Assembly: GCF_026004055.1 (NCBI RefSeq)
Contig: NZ_BPIJ01000003.1
Location: 344,406 to 408,405 of the forward strand
Length of the DNA stretch: 64,000 nucleotides
Reading direction: 5' to 3'
Source: Meiothermus sp.
GTDB taxonomy: Bacteria; Deinococcota; Deinococci; Deinococcales; Thermaceae
In this document: positions 53,525 to 61,436 of the stretch, in pieces
Numbering within the stretch: position 1 is the first letter of the stretch
How the letters are laid out: every line of letters begins with the position of its first letter
The notes under the pieces: generated by a model
Database searches by the model: none
What the model was told of the DNA's origin: nothing
The model's input: the letters and a program-made list of their open reading frames with translations, nothing else
Program-made: the position numbers and the translations under genes

Positions 53525-55312
53525 CTAAACCGCCTCGGCCCGCTTGCGCTGGCTGGGGTCAAGCACCCGCTTGCGCAGGCGCAGGCTCTGGGGGGTGATT
53601 TCCAAAAGCTCGTCGGGGGCCAGGAATTCCAGGGCCTCCTCGAGGCTAAACTTGCGCGGGGGAATGAGCCGGATGTTCTCGTCGGAACCCGCCGCCCGCA
53701 CGTTGGTGAGCTTCTTGTTGATGTTGACATTCACGTTCAGGTCGTTTTCGCGCACGTGCTCGCCCACAATCATGCCCACGTACACCTCGGTGCCGGGCTC
53801 AATGAAGAAGTTGATGCGCTCCTGCAAGCGATACAGGCTGTAGGCGTAGGCCACCCCGGCCTCCATGGCCACCGCCGAGCCGGTAGTACGGGTCTCGAGG
53901 CTACCCACGTGCGGCCCATAGGCGTGGAAGTTGTGGCTCATCACGCCCTCGCCCGCCGTGAGGGTTAGGAACAGGGTACGAAAACCAAACAGGGCCCGGG
54001 CCGGTACAGTGAACTCGGCGCGGATGCGCCCGCCTTCTTGCTCCATGTGCACCATCTGGGCCTTGCGGCTGCCCAAGGCCTCCATCACCGGGCCGAACTT
54101 AGCCTCCGGCACGTCCACCACCAGATACTCGTAGGGCTCTTGAATCTGCCCCTCGATCTCCTTGAAGAGCACGCTGGGCTGGCCCACGCTCATCTCGAAG
54201 CCCTCGCGGCGCATAGTCTCTAGCAGCACCGACAGGTGCAATTCCCCACGCCCGTGCAGCTCAAAGGTGTCCGGGGTAACCTCGATCACCCGCAGGGCCA
54301 CGTTGGTCTCGAGCTCCTTCATAAGCCGTTCGCGAATCTGGCGGCTGGTGACAAACTTCCCCTCTCTGCCGGCAAAAGGCGAAGTGTTGGGGGTGACGGT
54401 CAGGCTCACGGTAGGCTCGTCCACGGCCAGGCGGGGCAGGGCCTCGGGGGCTTCCTTGGCCGCGATGGTATCGCCGATCTCTACCCCCTCCATGCCGGCG
54501 ATGGCCACGATGTCGCCGGGGGTGACTTCGTCTACCTCGAGGCGCTCCAAGCCCCGGTGGGTAAAGACCGCCACCACTTTCAGGTCGCGCTGGCCGTGCT
54601 CGCCCAGGATGGTCACAACCTGGTTCTTGCGCACCGTCCCCCGGTGCACCTTGCCCAGGGCTATCTTGCCCAGAAAGTTGGAGTAGTCGAGGTTGGCCAC
54701 CCGAAGCTGGAAGGGGCCCGAGGCCACCTGGGGGGCCGGGATGTGCTTCAGGATGGTCTCGAAAAGGTCGGTCAGGTCGGGCTTGGGGGTCTGGCCCAGC
54801 CAGGCCGTCCCCTCCCGGCCCACCGCGTATAGGTAGGGGAAGTCGAGCTGTTCGTCGGTAGCGCCGAGTTCGGCCATCAGGTCGAAGGTTTCGTTTAGCA
54901 CCTCGTCGGGCCGGGCGTCTTTTTTGTCCACCTTGTTGATCACCACAATGGGTTTGAGACCGGCCTCGAGGGCCTTTTTGAGCACAAAGCGGGTCTGGGG
55001 CATGGGGCCTTCGGCGGCGTCTACCAGCAAAAGCACCCCGTCTACCATGCTCAAAGCCCGCTCCACCTCGCCGCCAAAGTCGGCGTGGCCGGGGGTATCC
55101 ACGATGTTGATCTTCACGCCCCCCCATTCCACCGCGGTGTTTTTGGCCAGGATGGTAATGCCGCGCTCGCGCTCCAAATCGTTGGAGTCCATAATGCGCT
55201 CACCGCCCTCGTCGTGGCGCGAAAGGGCCTTGGCTTGCTTGAGCATCGCGTCTACCAGGGTGGTCTTGCCGTGGTCTACGTGCGCAATAATTGCGATGTT
55301 TCTGAGTTCCAT
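53525..55312 (-). CDS. typA: Ribosome-associated GTPase TypA/BipA
   Basis: 595-residue translational GTPase related to EF-G, involved in ribosome assembly and stress adaptation. G1 AHVDHGKTT (about 10-18), the G2 RGITI, G3 DTPGHADFG and G4 NKVD motifs are intact, followed by domains II, III, V and the TypA-specific C-terminal domain (FFIEPGTEVYVGMIVGEH, KKLTNVRAAGSDE). ATG 55312 (MELRNIAIIAHVDHG) is the start; GGAGA lies upstream. The longer frame to 55390 is spurious. The 3' end lies beside E2b. Confidence 0.96.
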   Translation of the reverse strand: MELRNIAIIAHVDHGKTTLVDAMLKQAKALSRHDEGGERIMDSNDLERERGITILAKNTAVEWGGVKINIVDTPGHADFGGEVERALSMVDGVLLLVDAAEGPMPQTRFVLKKALEAGLKPIVVINKVDKKDARPDEVLNETFDLMAELGATDEQLDFPYLYAVGREGTAWLGQTPKPDLTDLFETILKHIPAPQVASGPFQLRVANLDYSNFLGKIALGKVHRGTVRKNQVVTILGEHGQRDLKVVAVFTHRGLERLEVDEVTPGDIVAIAGMEGVEIGDTIAAKEAPEALPRLAVDEPTVSLTVTPNTSPFAGREGKFVTSRQIRERLMKELETNVALRVIEVTPDTFELHGRGELHLSVLLETMRREGFEMSVGQPSVLFKEIEGQIQEPYEYLVVDVPEAKFGPVMEALGSRKAQMVHMEQEGGRIRAEFTVPARALFGFRTLFLTLTAGEGVMSHNFHAYGPHVGSLETRTTGSAVAMEAGVAYAYSLYRLQERINFFIEPGTEVYVGMIVGEHVRENDLNVNVNINKKLTNVRAAGSDENIRLIPPRKFSLEEALEFLAPDELLEITPQSLRLRKRVLDPSQRKRAEAV

Positions 55313-55387
55313 TGTGTCTCCGGGGAATGCCGCCGTGGGCAACCCTCCCAGTCTAGCGGATGAACGGCAGTTTGTATATGCGGGCTC

Positions 55388-55446
55388 CACCCCACCCCGC
55401 TTCGCTCCCTACGCGGTAGGGAGGGTGTTTTCGGGCCATCTTGGGA
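55388..55446. repeat. M1 fragment between typA and mutL
   Basis: CACCCCACCCCGCTTCGCTCC joined to CTACGCGGTAGGGAGGGTGTTTTCGGGCCATC matches two inner blocks of M1 with the middle deleted and both ends lost. A decayed copy. Confidence 0.55.
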
Positions 55447-55475
55447 GCAACCAAAAAAGAAGCTCTACGACGAAA

Positions 55476-57104
55476 TTAGAGCTTCTCAACTCGGGAGCGC
55501 TCCACTGCCCGGACGCCACGCCGCCCAAAGCGCCGGGCCAGCTCGAGTTCGCTCATCACCAACGCCGTTGGCCGCCCGTGGGGGCAGACCCAGGGCAGCT
55601 CGCACTCGGCCAAGGTATCCAGCAAGGCCTGGGCCGAAGCAGCAGAAAGCGGATGACCGGCCTTGATGGCGGGCAAGCAAGCGAGGCGGGCCAGCACACC
55701 CCGCCAGGCCTCGGCGAAGCTCGAGGCACCCAGGCTACCCCGCACCACCTCGGGGATCAGCGAGGGGTGTCCGGCCAAAAAAGCCGGGATGGTGCGGATG
55801 CGGTACTTGCCGGGGCCAAACGGCTCCAAGAGTAGACCGGCCTGCTCGAGCGCCAGCGCCCGCTCGGCGTAGTTCAGTTCCTCACCCAGCGAAAGCGAGA
55901 TCAGCTCGGGATGGGGAAGCTCCACGGGCGACTCTGCCTGGTAGCGCCGGGTCAGCTCTTCATACAAGATTCGCTCGTGTGCAGCGTGCTGATCCACCAC
56001 GTAGAGCTCGTCTTCGGACTCGGCCAGCAGGTATAGCCCGCGGAAGCTGCCCAGGTAGCGCAAGCGAGGAAAACGGGTTTTTACCGGTGCAGGGCCGCTT
56101 AGCGGCGAAGGTTCGGGCAGGCTACGGGCCAGCGGATGGGCTGCAAGCATGCCCTGCACGGCCTGGGAGACAAAGCCCAGAACGGCCTCGGGCCGGATCA
56201 GCTTGACCCGGGACTTGTCGGGCGAGGTGTTGATCAAAAGGTGCTCGGCGGGAACCTCCAGGTTCAGCACACCCAAGGGAAACTGGCCCGCCGGGAGAAG
56301 CTCTTTGTAGGCAGCCAGAACCGCCTGCAGCAAGGGCTCGGGCCACTCCACCGGGCGCTGGTTGAGGGCCAACAGCAGTCGGTCGCGCCGGGGACGCGAG
56401 AGCTCCGGTCTCGAGAGCAGGCCGGTTAGGCGAAAAGCCCCTTCGGTAGCCTCTAAAGGCAACAGTCGGTTAGCCACCACCGAGCCCCACAGGAGCTTGA
56501 CCACCGCCTCAAAACCGCCGCCACCATGGGCAATTTTTTCCTCACCATCCACTACCAGTCGTAAGGCAACGCTCGGGCGGTGCAGCAAGTAGCGCGAGAC
56601 CAGATGCACCACCTTGCGCCCCTCGGCGGCAGGGGCCTCGAGGGCGTTGCGGCGGGCCGGTAGGTGGACAAACAGATCGCTTACCTCCACCCGGGTGCCC
56701 GCCGGGGCCGGGTGTTCTTGCAGCTCGAGCTGGTCTTGAAACGCGGTTAGGGTTGCGCCACCTAGCTGATGGGGCGGCCTCGAGGTAAGCCGCACACGGG
56801 CGGCCTGCCGGATGGCCCACAAACCCTCGCCTCGAAAGCCCAGGGTGCGGATGTGCTGTAGGTCGGTCAGCTTGCTGGTGGTGTGATGTTCTAGGGCCAG
56901 GGCCAGCTCGGTCTGGGGGATGCCCGTCCCGTTGTCGCTCACCACAATCTTGTCCAGCCCCCCACCCCATAGCTCGATATAGAGCCGGGTGGCGCCGGCG
57001 TCCAGGGCGTTCTCGAGCAGTTCCCGCACCACATCGGCAGGCCCCGAGACCACTTCGCCGGCGGCAATTTCGCGGATGAGCTCGGGGGGCAGTTTACGAA
57101 TCAT
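55476..57104 (-). CDS. mutL: DNA mismatch repair protein MutL
   Basis: GHKL ATPase that links MutS to strand incision. 542 residues from ATG 57104 (MIRKLPPELIREIAAGEVV); the longer frame is read-through of mutS. N-terminal ATPase motifs are ENALDAGA, DNGTGI and TLGFRGEGL. The C-terminal domain carries the metal-binding endonuclease motif DQHAAHERILYE (about 365-376), ACLPAIKAG and CPHGRPTAL, so this MutL is expected to nick DNA itself, as in Thermus, which lacks MutH. The ATG lies 5 bp after the mutS stop: a mutS-mutL operon. Confidence 0.96.
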   Translation of the reverse strand: MIRKLPPELIREIAAGEVVSGPADVVRELLENALDAGATRLYIELWGGGLDKIVVSDNGTGIPQTELALALEHHTTSKLTDLQHIRTLGFRGEGLWAIRQAARVRLTSRPPHQLGGATLTAFQDQLELQEHPAPAGTRVEVSDLFVHLPARRNALEAPAAEGRKVVHLVSRYLLHRPSVALRLVVDGEEKIAHGGGGFEAVVKLLWGSVVANRLLPLEATEGAFRLTGLLSRPELSRPRRDRLLLALNQRPVEWPEPLLQAVLAAYKELLPAGQFPLGVLNLEVPAEHLLINTSPDKSRVKLIRPEAVLGFVSQAVQGMLAAHPLARSLPEPSPLSGPAPVKTRFPRLRYLGSFRGLYLLAESEDELYVVDQHAAHERILYEELTRRYQAESPVELPHPELISLSLGEELNYAERALALEQAGLLLEPFGPGKYRIRTIPAFLAGHPSLIPEVVRGSLGASSFAEAWRGVLARLACLPAIKAGHPLSAASAQALLDTLAECELPWVCPHGRPTALVMSELELARRFGRRGVRAVERSRVEKL

Positions 57105-57109
57105 GGCGG

Positions 57110-59653
57110 CTAGCTGACAGGGGCCTCCACCACCTCCCGCGATACGCCTTTGAGCCTCTCCTGCAAACTCCGCAGAAAAAGCAGCGCATCGAGGGGGCTG
57201 GTACGGGAGAGGTCGAGCTCGAGCAGCTCTTGTAGCACTTCCTTGGGAAGCCCCTGGTGGCTGGCTTCTAGCCCGGCCATCACAGCCTTTGCCCGCTGCA
57301 AGACCGCTTTGGGCAACCCCGCCAGCCGCGCTACCTCGAGCCCGTAGCTTTTGCTGGCCGGCCCCGGTAGAACCTGATGATAAAACACCAGTCCCCCTGC
57401 TTCTTCCTTGGCTGCTACGTGGGCGTTGTGGGCCGCTGCTAGGCGCCCCGGCAAGGCGGTAAGTTCGAAGTAGTGGGTGGCAAAAAGGGTGTAGGCCCCT
57501 ACCCGGTCGTGCAGGTGCTCGCAAGCCGCCCAGGCCAGGGCCAGGCCGTCGTAGGTGCTGGTGCCCCGCCCTATCTCGTCCAGCAAAACCAGGCTCTTGG
57601 AGGTTGCGTGGTGCAGGATGGCCGAGAGCTCCTCCATCTCTACCATGAAGGTGCTGCGCCCCCCGGCAATGTCGTCCGAGGCGCCAATCCGGGTGTAGAT
57701 GCGGTCGAAGAGGGGCAGGGTAGCCGACTCGGCGGGTACAAACGAACCGATCTGGGCCAGCAGGGCAATCAGGGCGGTCTGGCGTAGGTAGGTAGACTTC
57801 CCGGCCATGTTGGGCCCGGTCAGAACTAAGAGCCGGGCCGAGGGGCTCATGGAAAGGTCGTTCGGGATGAAGGAATTGTTACGCTCCACCACGGGATGCC
57901 GCCCGGCCACAATGCGAAGGGTGCCATCGTGCGAGAAGCGGGGGCGGCTGTAGCCGTAGGCCACCGCGGCCTCGGCCAACGCCGCATATACGTCCAGCTC
58001 GGCCAGAACCTGGGCCGCCTGGTGCACCTCGTCGGCGGCCTGGGCCACCTGCTCGCGTAGCCGCAAAAACACCGCATACTCGCGCTTGACGGCCTCGGTC
58101 TCGGCCTGTAGGATTTTGCGCTCTTGTTCTTTGAGCTCCGGGGTACTAAAGCGCATGCGGTCTTTGAGGGTCTGGAGAGCCCGCCAGTCTTTGGGCACCA
58201 GGGCATAGTGCGGGCGGGTGACCTCGAGGTAGTACCCAAACACCGCGTTGTACCCCACCTTTAGGTTGGGAATACCGGTTTTCTCACGCTCTTCTGCTTC
58301 CAGGTGGGCAATCCAGTTACGCCCTTCTTCGGCCCGGTGACGCAGTTCGTCAAGTTCGGGGTCGAAGCCTTCGCGAATCAGGCCGCCCTCGGTGGGTTTG
58401 AGCGGGGGGTCTTCAACCAAAGCCGCCGCGATCTGCTCGGTAATGGCAGCGGGAAACGGCAAGCGTTCAGACAGGCTCGAGAGCGGCCCTATCCCTCTTA
58501 GCAGGTCGGTCAGCTCGGGCAGGAGTGACAAACTACGTTGCAAGGCCGAAAGGTCGCGGGGGCCGGCCCGCCCGGCCAGGAGTCGGGCTGCTAGGCGCTC
58601 GAGGTCGTGCATGCGGTAAAGCACCTTGCGCACCTCGGTTCGTAACACCCCGTCGCACACCAGAGCCTCGACCGCATCCAGCCGGGCTTGCAGCGGTGCT
58701 TCCTCTACCAGCGGATGCCGCAACCAGGCCCGCATCAAGCGCCGCCCGGGCGCGGTACGGGTCAGGCCCAGCACCCCCAGCAAGGTGCGTTCCTCGCTGC
58801 GATCTCCCACAAAACTGGGCTCGTAGATTTCCAGGGTGCGCAAGGTAGCCTCGCTCAGCTGCATATAGGCGCCGGGGTCGTAGCGCACAAAGCCGCGCAC
58901 CTGGGGTAGCCCGTTCGGCTGCACCCGCAGGGCATAGGCCAGCACCGCCCCGGCGGAGCGCAGCAATGCCGGGTGTTCCAGCCCGGCCGGTAGCGGGTCG
59001 AACTGCGCTTGCAAGGCCGCCTGCCCCGCCTCGCCCAAAAAGCCCTCTTCCGAGAGCATCACCGGAAAACGCCGCTGAAACTCGGCCAGGAAGGCTTCGT
59101 TGTGAAAAAGCTCGGGTGCTAACAATACCTCGGCAGGCCGGTAGCGAAAGAGTTCATCGTACAGGGCGCTCTTGCCATAGAGCACACTGCCGCGAAACTC
59201 GCCTGTGGAGAGGTCTAGCAAGGCCAGACCATAGCCGTCGCCGGTGCTGATGGCAGCCAGATAGTTGGCCTCAGGCTTCAAAAGGTTCTCGCGCGTTACC
59301 GTGCCGGGCGTAAGTAGTTGGGTCACCTCACGCCGCACCAGTTTGTCGGCCTCTTCGGCCAGCTCCATCTGGTCGGCTACCGCAACCCGGAAGCCCAGCC
59401 TCAGGAGCTTTTCCAGGTGTACGTCCACCGCACGCACCGGAACACCCGCCATGGGGGTGGTGAAGTCCTTGGCGGTTTTGTGCGTAAGGGTAAGGTTCAA
59501 GGCCCGCGAAAGCTTCTCGGCATCTTCACCAAACGCCTCGTAAAAGTCGCCCACTTGGAAGAGCAACAGGTAGTCGGGGTAGGCGTCTCGCAGTTCGACG
59601 TACTGCTCGAGCAAAGGTGGTAAGGGGCCAGGCCCCTGGCCCTTGAGGGTCAT
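57110..59653 (-). CDS. mutS: DNA mismatch repair protein MutS
   Basis: Recognises mismatches and insertion loops. About 847 residues. The N-terminal mismatch-binding FYE of FQVGDFYEAFG (about 34-44), connector and lever domains, the Walker A TGPNMAGKST (about 600), DEIGRGTSTYDG and a C-terminal helix-turn-helix are all present. ATG 59653 is preferred to TTG 59659: TATCAT stands 7 bases upstream of it, a leaderless promoter pattern. First gene of the mutS-mutL operon. Confidence 0.96.
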   Translation of the reverse strand: MTLKGQGPGPLPPLLEQYVELRDAYPDYLLLFQVGDFYEAFGEDAEKLSRALNLTLTHKTAKDFTTPMAGVPVRAVDVHLEKLLRLGFRVAVADQMELAEEADKLVRREVTQLLTPGTVTRENLLKPEANYLAAISTGDGYGLALLDLSTGEFRGSVLYGKSALYDELFRYRPAEVLLAPELFHNEAFLAEFQRRFPVMLSEEGFLGEAGQAALQAQFDPLPAGLEHPALLRSAGAVLAYALRVQPNGLPQVRGFVRYDPGAYMQLSEATLRTLEIYEPSFVGDRSEERTLLGVLGLTRTAPGRRLMRAWLRHPLVEEAPLQARLDAVEALVCDGVLRTEVRKVLYRMHDLERLAARLLAGRAGPRDLSALQRSLSLLPELTDLLRGIGPLSSLSERLPFPAAITEQIAAALVEDPPLKPTEGGLIREGFDPELDELRHRAEEGRNWIAHLEAEEREKTGIPNLKVGYNAVFGYYLEVTRPHYALVPKDWRALQTLKDRMRFSTPELKEQERKILQAETEAVKREYAVFLRLREQVAQAADEVHQAAQVLAELDVYAALAEAAVAYGYSRPRFSHDGTLRIVAGRHPVVERNNSFIPNDLSMSPSARLLVLTGPNMAGKSTYLRQTALIALLAQIGSFVPAESATLPLFDRIYTRIGASDDIAGGRSTFMVEMEELSAILHHATSKSLVLLDEIGRGTSTYDGLALAWAACEHLHDRVGAYTLFATHYFELTALPGRLAAAHNAHVAAKEEAGGLVFYHQVLPGPASKSYGLEVARLAGLPKAVLQRAKAVMAGLEASHQGLPKEVLQELLELDLSRTSPLDALLFLRSLQERLKGVSREVVEAPVS

Positions 59654-59748
59654 GTGCAATATGATACCCCCGATAGCAGAGCACCAAGAATCCTTGGTCT
59701 AACTATTGAGCCAAGGGCCCTTCGTCCGACGGTTCCACACCTATAACT

Positions 59749-59843
59749 TACCGGACGCAAGAGGCTATCTTTTTGAATCCTAGAGCACTCCCCTCCCTTC
59801 CAAGGAGCGATATAACCCTCCGCTGCACGGATAACTTCGGGTA
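59749..59843. repeat. R1 palindromic repeat, copy d (deleted form)
   Basis: TACCGGA start, then GAGGCTATCTTTTTGAATCC TAGAGCAC and CCTTCCAAGGAGCGATAT...ACGGATAACTTCGGGTA, following copy b with the outer hairpins lost. Its last base touches the moaB stop codon (59844-59846). Confidence 0.65.
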
Positions 59844-60356
59844 TTAGCGGGCCACTTCCCAGGCCAGATGCTCCAGCTCCGGCTTGATCAGCTTGGTCCA
59901 GGCCACCATGACGGCATTGGGCGAGCCCGGCGTGGAAAACACCACTTTTTGACGGTAGGTTCCCGCAGTGGCGCGGGAAAGCATGGCCGCTGCGCCCACT
60001 TCGTTGTAGGAGAGCATCCGGAATAGCTCGCCAAAGCCCGGCATGGGTTTCTCGATCTTGCGGGCCAGCACATCGTAGGTGGTATCGCGCGGGGCGATGC
60101 CGGTGCCGCCGTTGAACAAAATGATCTGGGCGCCGGCTTCCACCATATCGTCCAGGGCCTTGGCAACCTGCTCGGGCTCGTCCTTAACAATGCGGTAGCC
60201 CACGATTTGGTGGCCCAGGGCCTCGATCTCGGGCCTCAGGTAGTGGTAGTTGGTGTCGGTCTCGAGGGTACGGGTATCGGAGGCCGTTACAATAGCGATC
60301 TTCACCGGGCCTCGAGCCTTGGCAATTGCCTTATGCTTCTCGGTGCTCTCGGACAT
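59844..60356 (-). CDS. moaB: Molybdenum cofactor biosynthesis protein MoaB/MogA type
   Basis: 170 residues of the MoaB/MogA fold, which adenylates molybdopterin before molybdenum insertion. The conserved [25 protein letters not shown] and STPGSPNAV motifs match the MPT-binding site; length favours MoaB. ATG 60356 ([16 protein letters not shown]) is preceded by TAGAAT with a 7-base gap, a leaderless promoter pattern. No other Moco genes are in the window. R1d abuts the stop. Confidence 0.92.
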   Translation of the reverse strand: MSESTEKHKAIAKARGPVKIAIVTASDTRTLETDTNYHYLRPEIEALGHQIVGYRIVKDEPEQVAKALDDMVEAGAQIILFNGGTGIAPRDTTYDVLARKIEKPMPGFGELFRMLSYNEVGAAAMLSRATAGTYRQKVVFSTPGSPNAVMVAWTKLIKPELEHLAWEVAR

Positions 60357-60435
60357 GCTTGTTATTCTACGCCCAGAAAGACCCACGCTTTACCTGGGGT
60401 TCTAACCCAGGCTTTTATCTGGACTTAACGCGGTG

Positions 60436-61431
60436 CTGACTTATAGCGCGAGAATAAGCCTCCGATCACGAGGGAAGCCCAATGAACAGCTTACCACGCC
60501 CCGTTTTGCGTGCTCTAGAAGCTTTGGCCAGAAGCCCCATCCATACCTCCGCCCTGGCCATGGCTGAGCATCAGGACTTCGCCCACGACACCCTCTACCG
60601 GGCCCTGAACCAACCCCTGGCCCTGTTCTTTGAACTCTCCCTGGAGCTCTGCAAAGGGCTGGGCGGGCTGAAGCGCGGCTACTTTCTCCTGGATGACGCC
60701 CTCATCCAGCGCTACCGCTCAGGCAAGCTGGGCCTGAAGAAATCCCGGGACACTTCCACGGGGGCTTGGGTGTTTGGGCCATCTCTGGTGGGGCTGGGGT
60801 GGACGGACGGAAAGCGGCGGATCCCTCTGGCCTTCCTGCCTTACTTCGGGCAGGAATGAGGAGCGCAAGCTGGATCTGGCCCTGCTGGATTGGGCGGCGG
60901 AGCAGGATTTTCAGCCGGGAGGCGTACTTGTTTGACGCTTGGTACGCGGCGAGGCAGGTCTTGGAGTGGCTCCATGTCCACGGCTGGTCTTTTGTCACGA
61001 GATTCAGGTCTAACCGTGTGCTGGACGGTGTTCAGCTCAAGAGGCATGGGAGAACCCGTTGGGTCAAGGCGGAGAGGTTGAGCGGCCTGAGCTTTGCCGT
61101 GGGGCGCACAAACATGGGGAGGTTTTACGGAACGAACAAGGAGGGTGGGGCCTATCAGTTGTGACAAGCGAAGGAGGAGATGTTCTGGGGGGGCTTCAGC
61201 AGAAACCGGGGTGGACGGGGCATCGGCACTGGCGTAGGCCAAGCTGCTGGCCCATCTGGCCTTGGGGTTGGTAATCTATGGGCTCATCGAGTGTCAGCGA
61301 GGGCGGCTGTTGAGTTTCTATCAATGCCGACGGAGACTGATTGCAGGTAAGCTGAGCCTGGATTTGAGCCCTCTGTTATCGGTGTGGGTGGAGGTCGTGT
61401 AAGCCAGAATTTGAGTTATTCTATCCGTCAG
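60436..61431 (+). mobile_element. Decayed insertion sequence (IS4-like)
   Basis: About 1.0 kb holding a frame-disrupted DDE transposase. Possible ends are CTGACTTATAG... (60436) and ...CTATCCGTCAG (61431), which are only partly inverted, so the boundaries are tentative. The right end lies 6 bp before the start of the MalT/SARP-like regulator. Confidence 0.6.
60482..61401 (+). pseudogene. Frameshifted IS4-like DDE transposase
   Basis: The first frame (60482-60859) gives MNSLPRPVLRALEALARSP... with YFLLDDALIQRYRSGKLGL carrying the first catalytic Asp, then stops. Coding sense continues in another frame (NEERKLDLALLDWAAEQDF, about 60857-60925), shifts again for AYLFDAWYAARQVLEWL (about 60920-61164, second Asp), and a last piece (IYGLIECQRGRLLSFYQC, to TAA 61401) holds the presumed catalytic Glu. 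At least three breaks make it non-functional. Family placement by motif only. Confidence 0.75.
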
Positions 61432-61436
61432 TAAAG

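Noticed and set aside
60390-60415. Hairpin CCTGGG/CCCAGG plus T-run upstream of moaB
   Set aside because: On the plus strand there is no gene for it to terminate; probably a remnant beside the insertion sequence.
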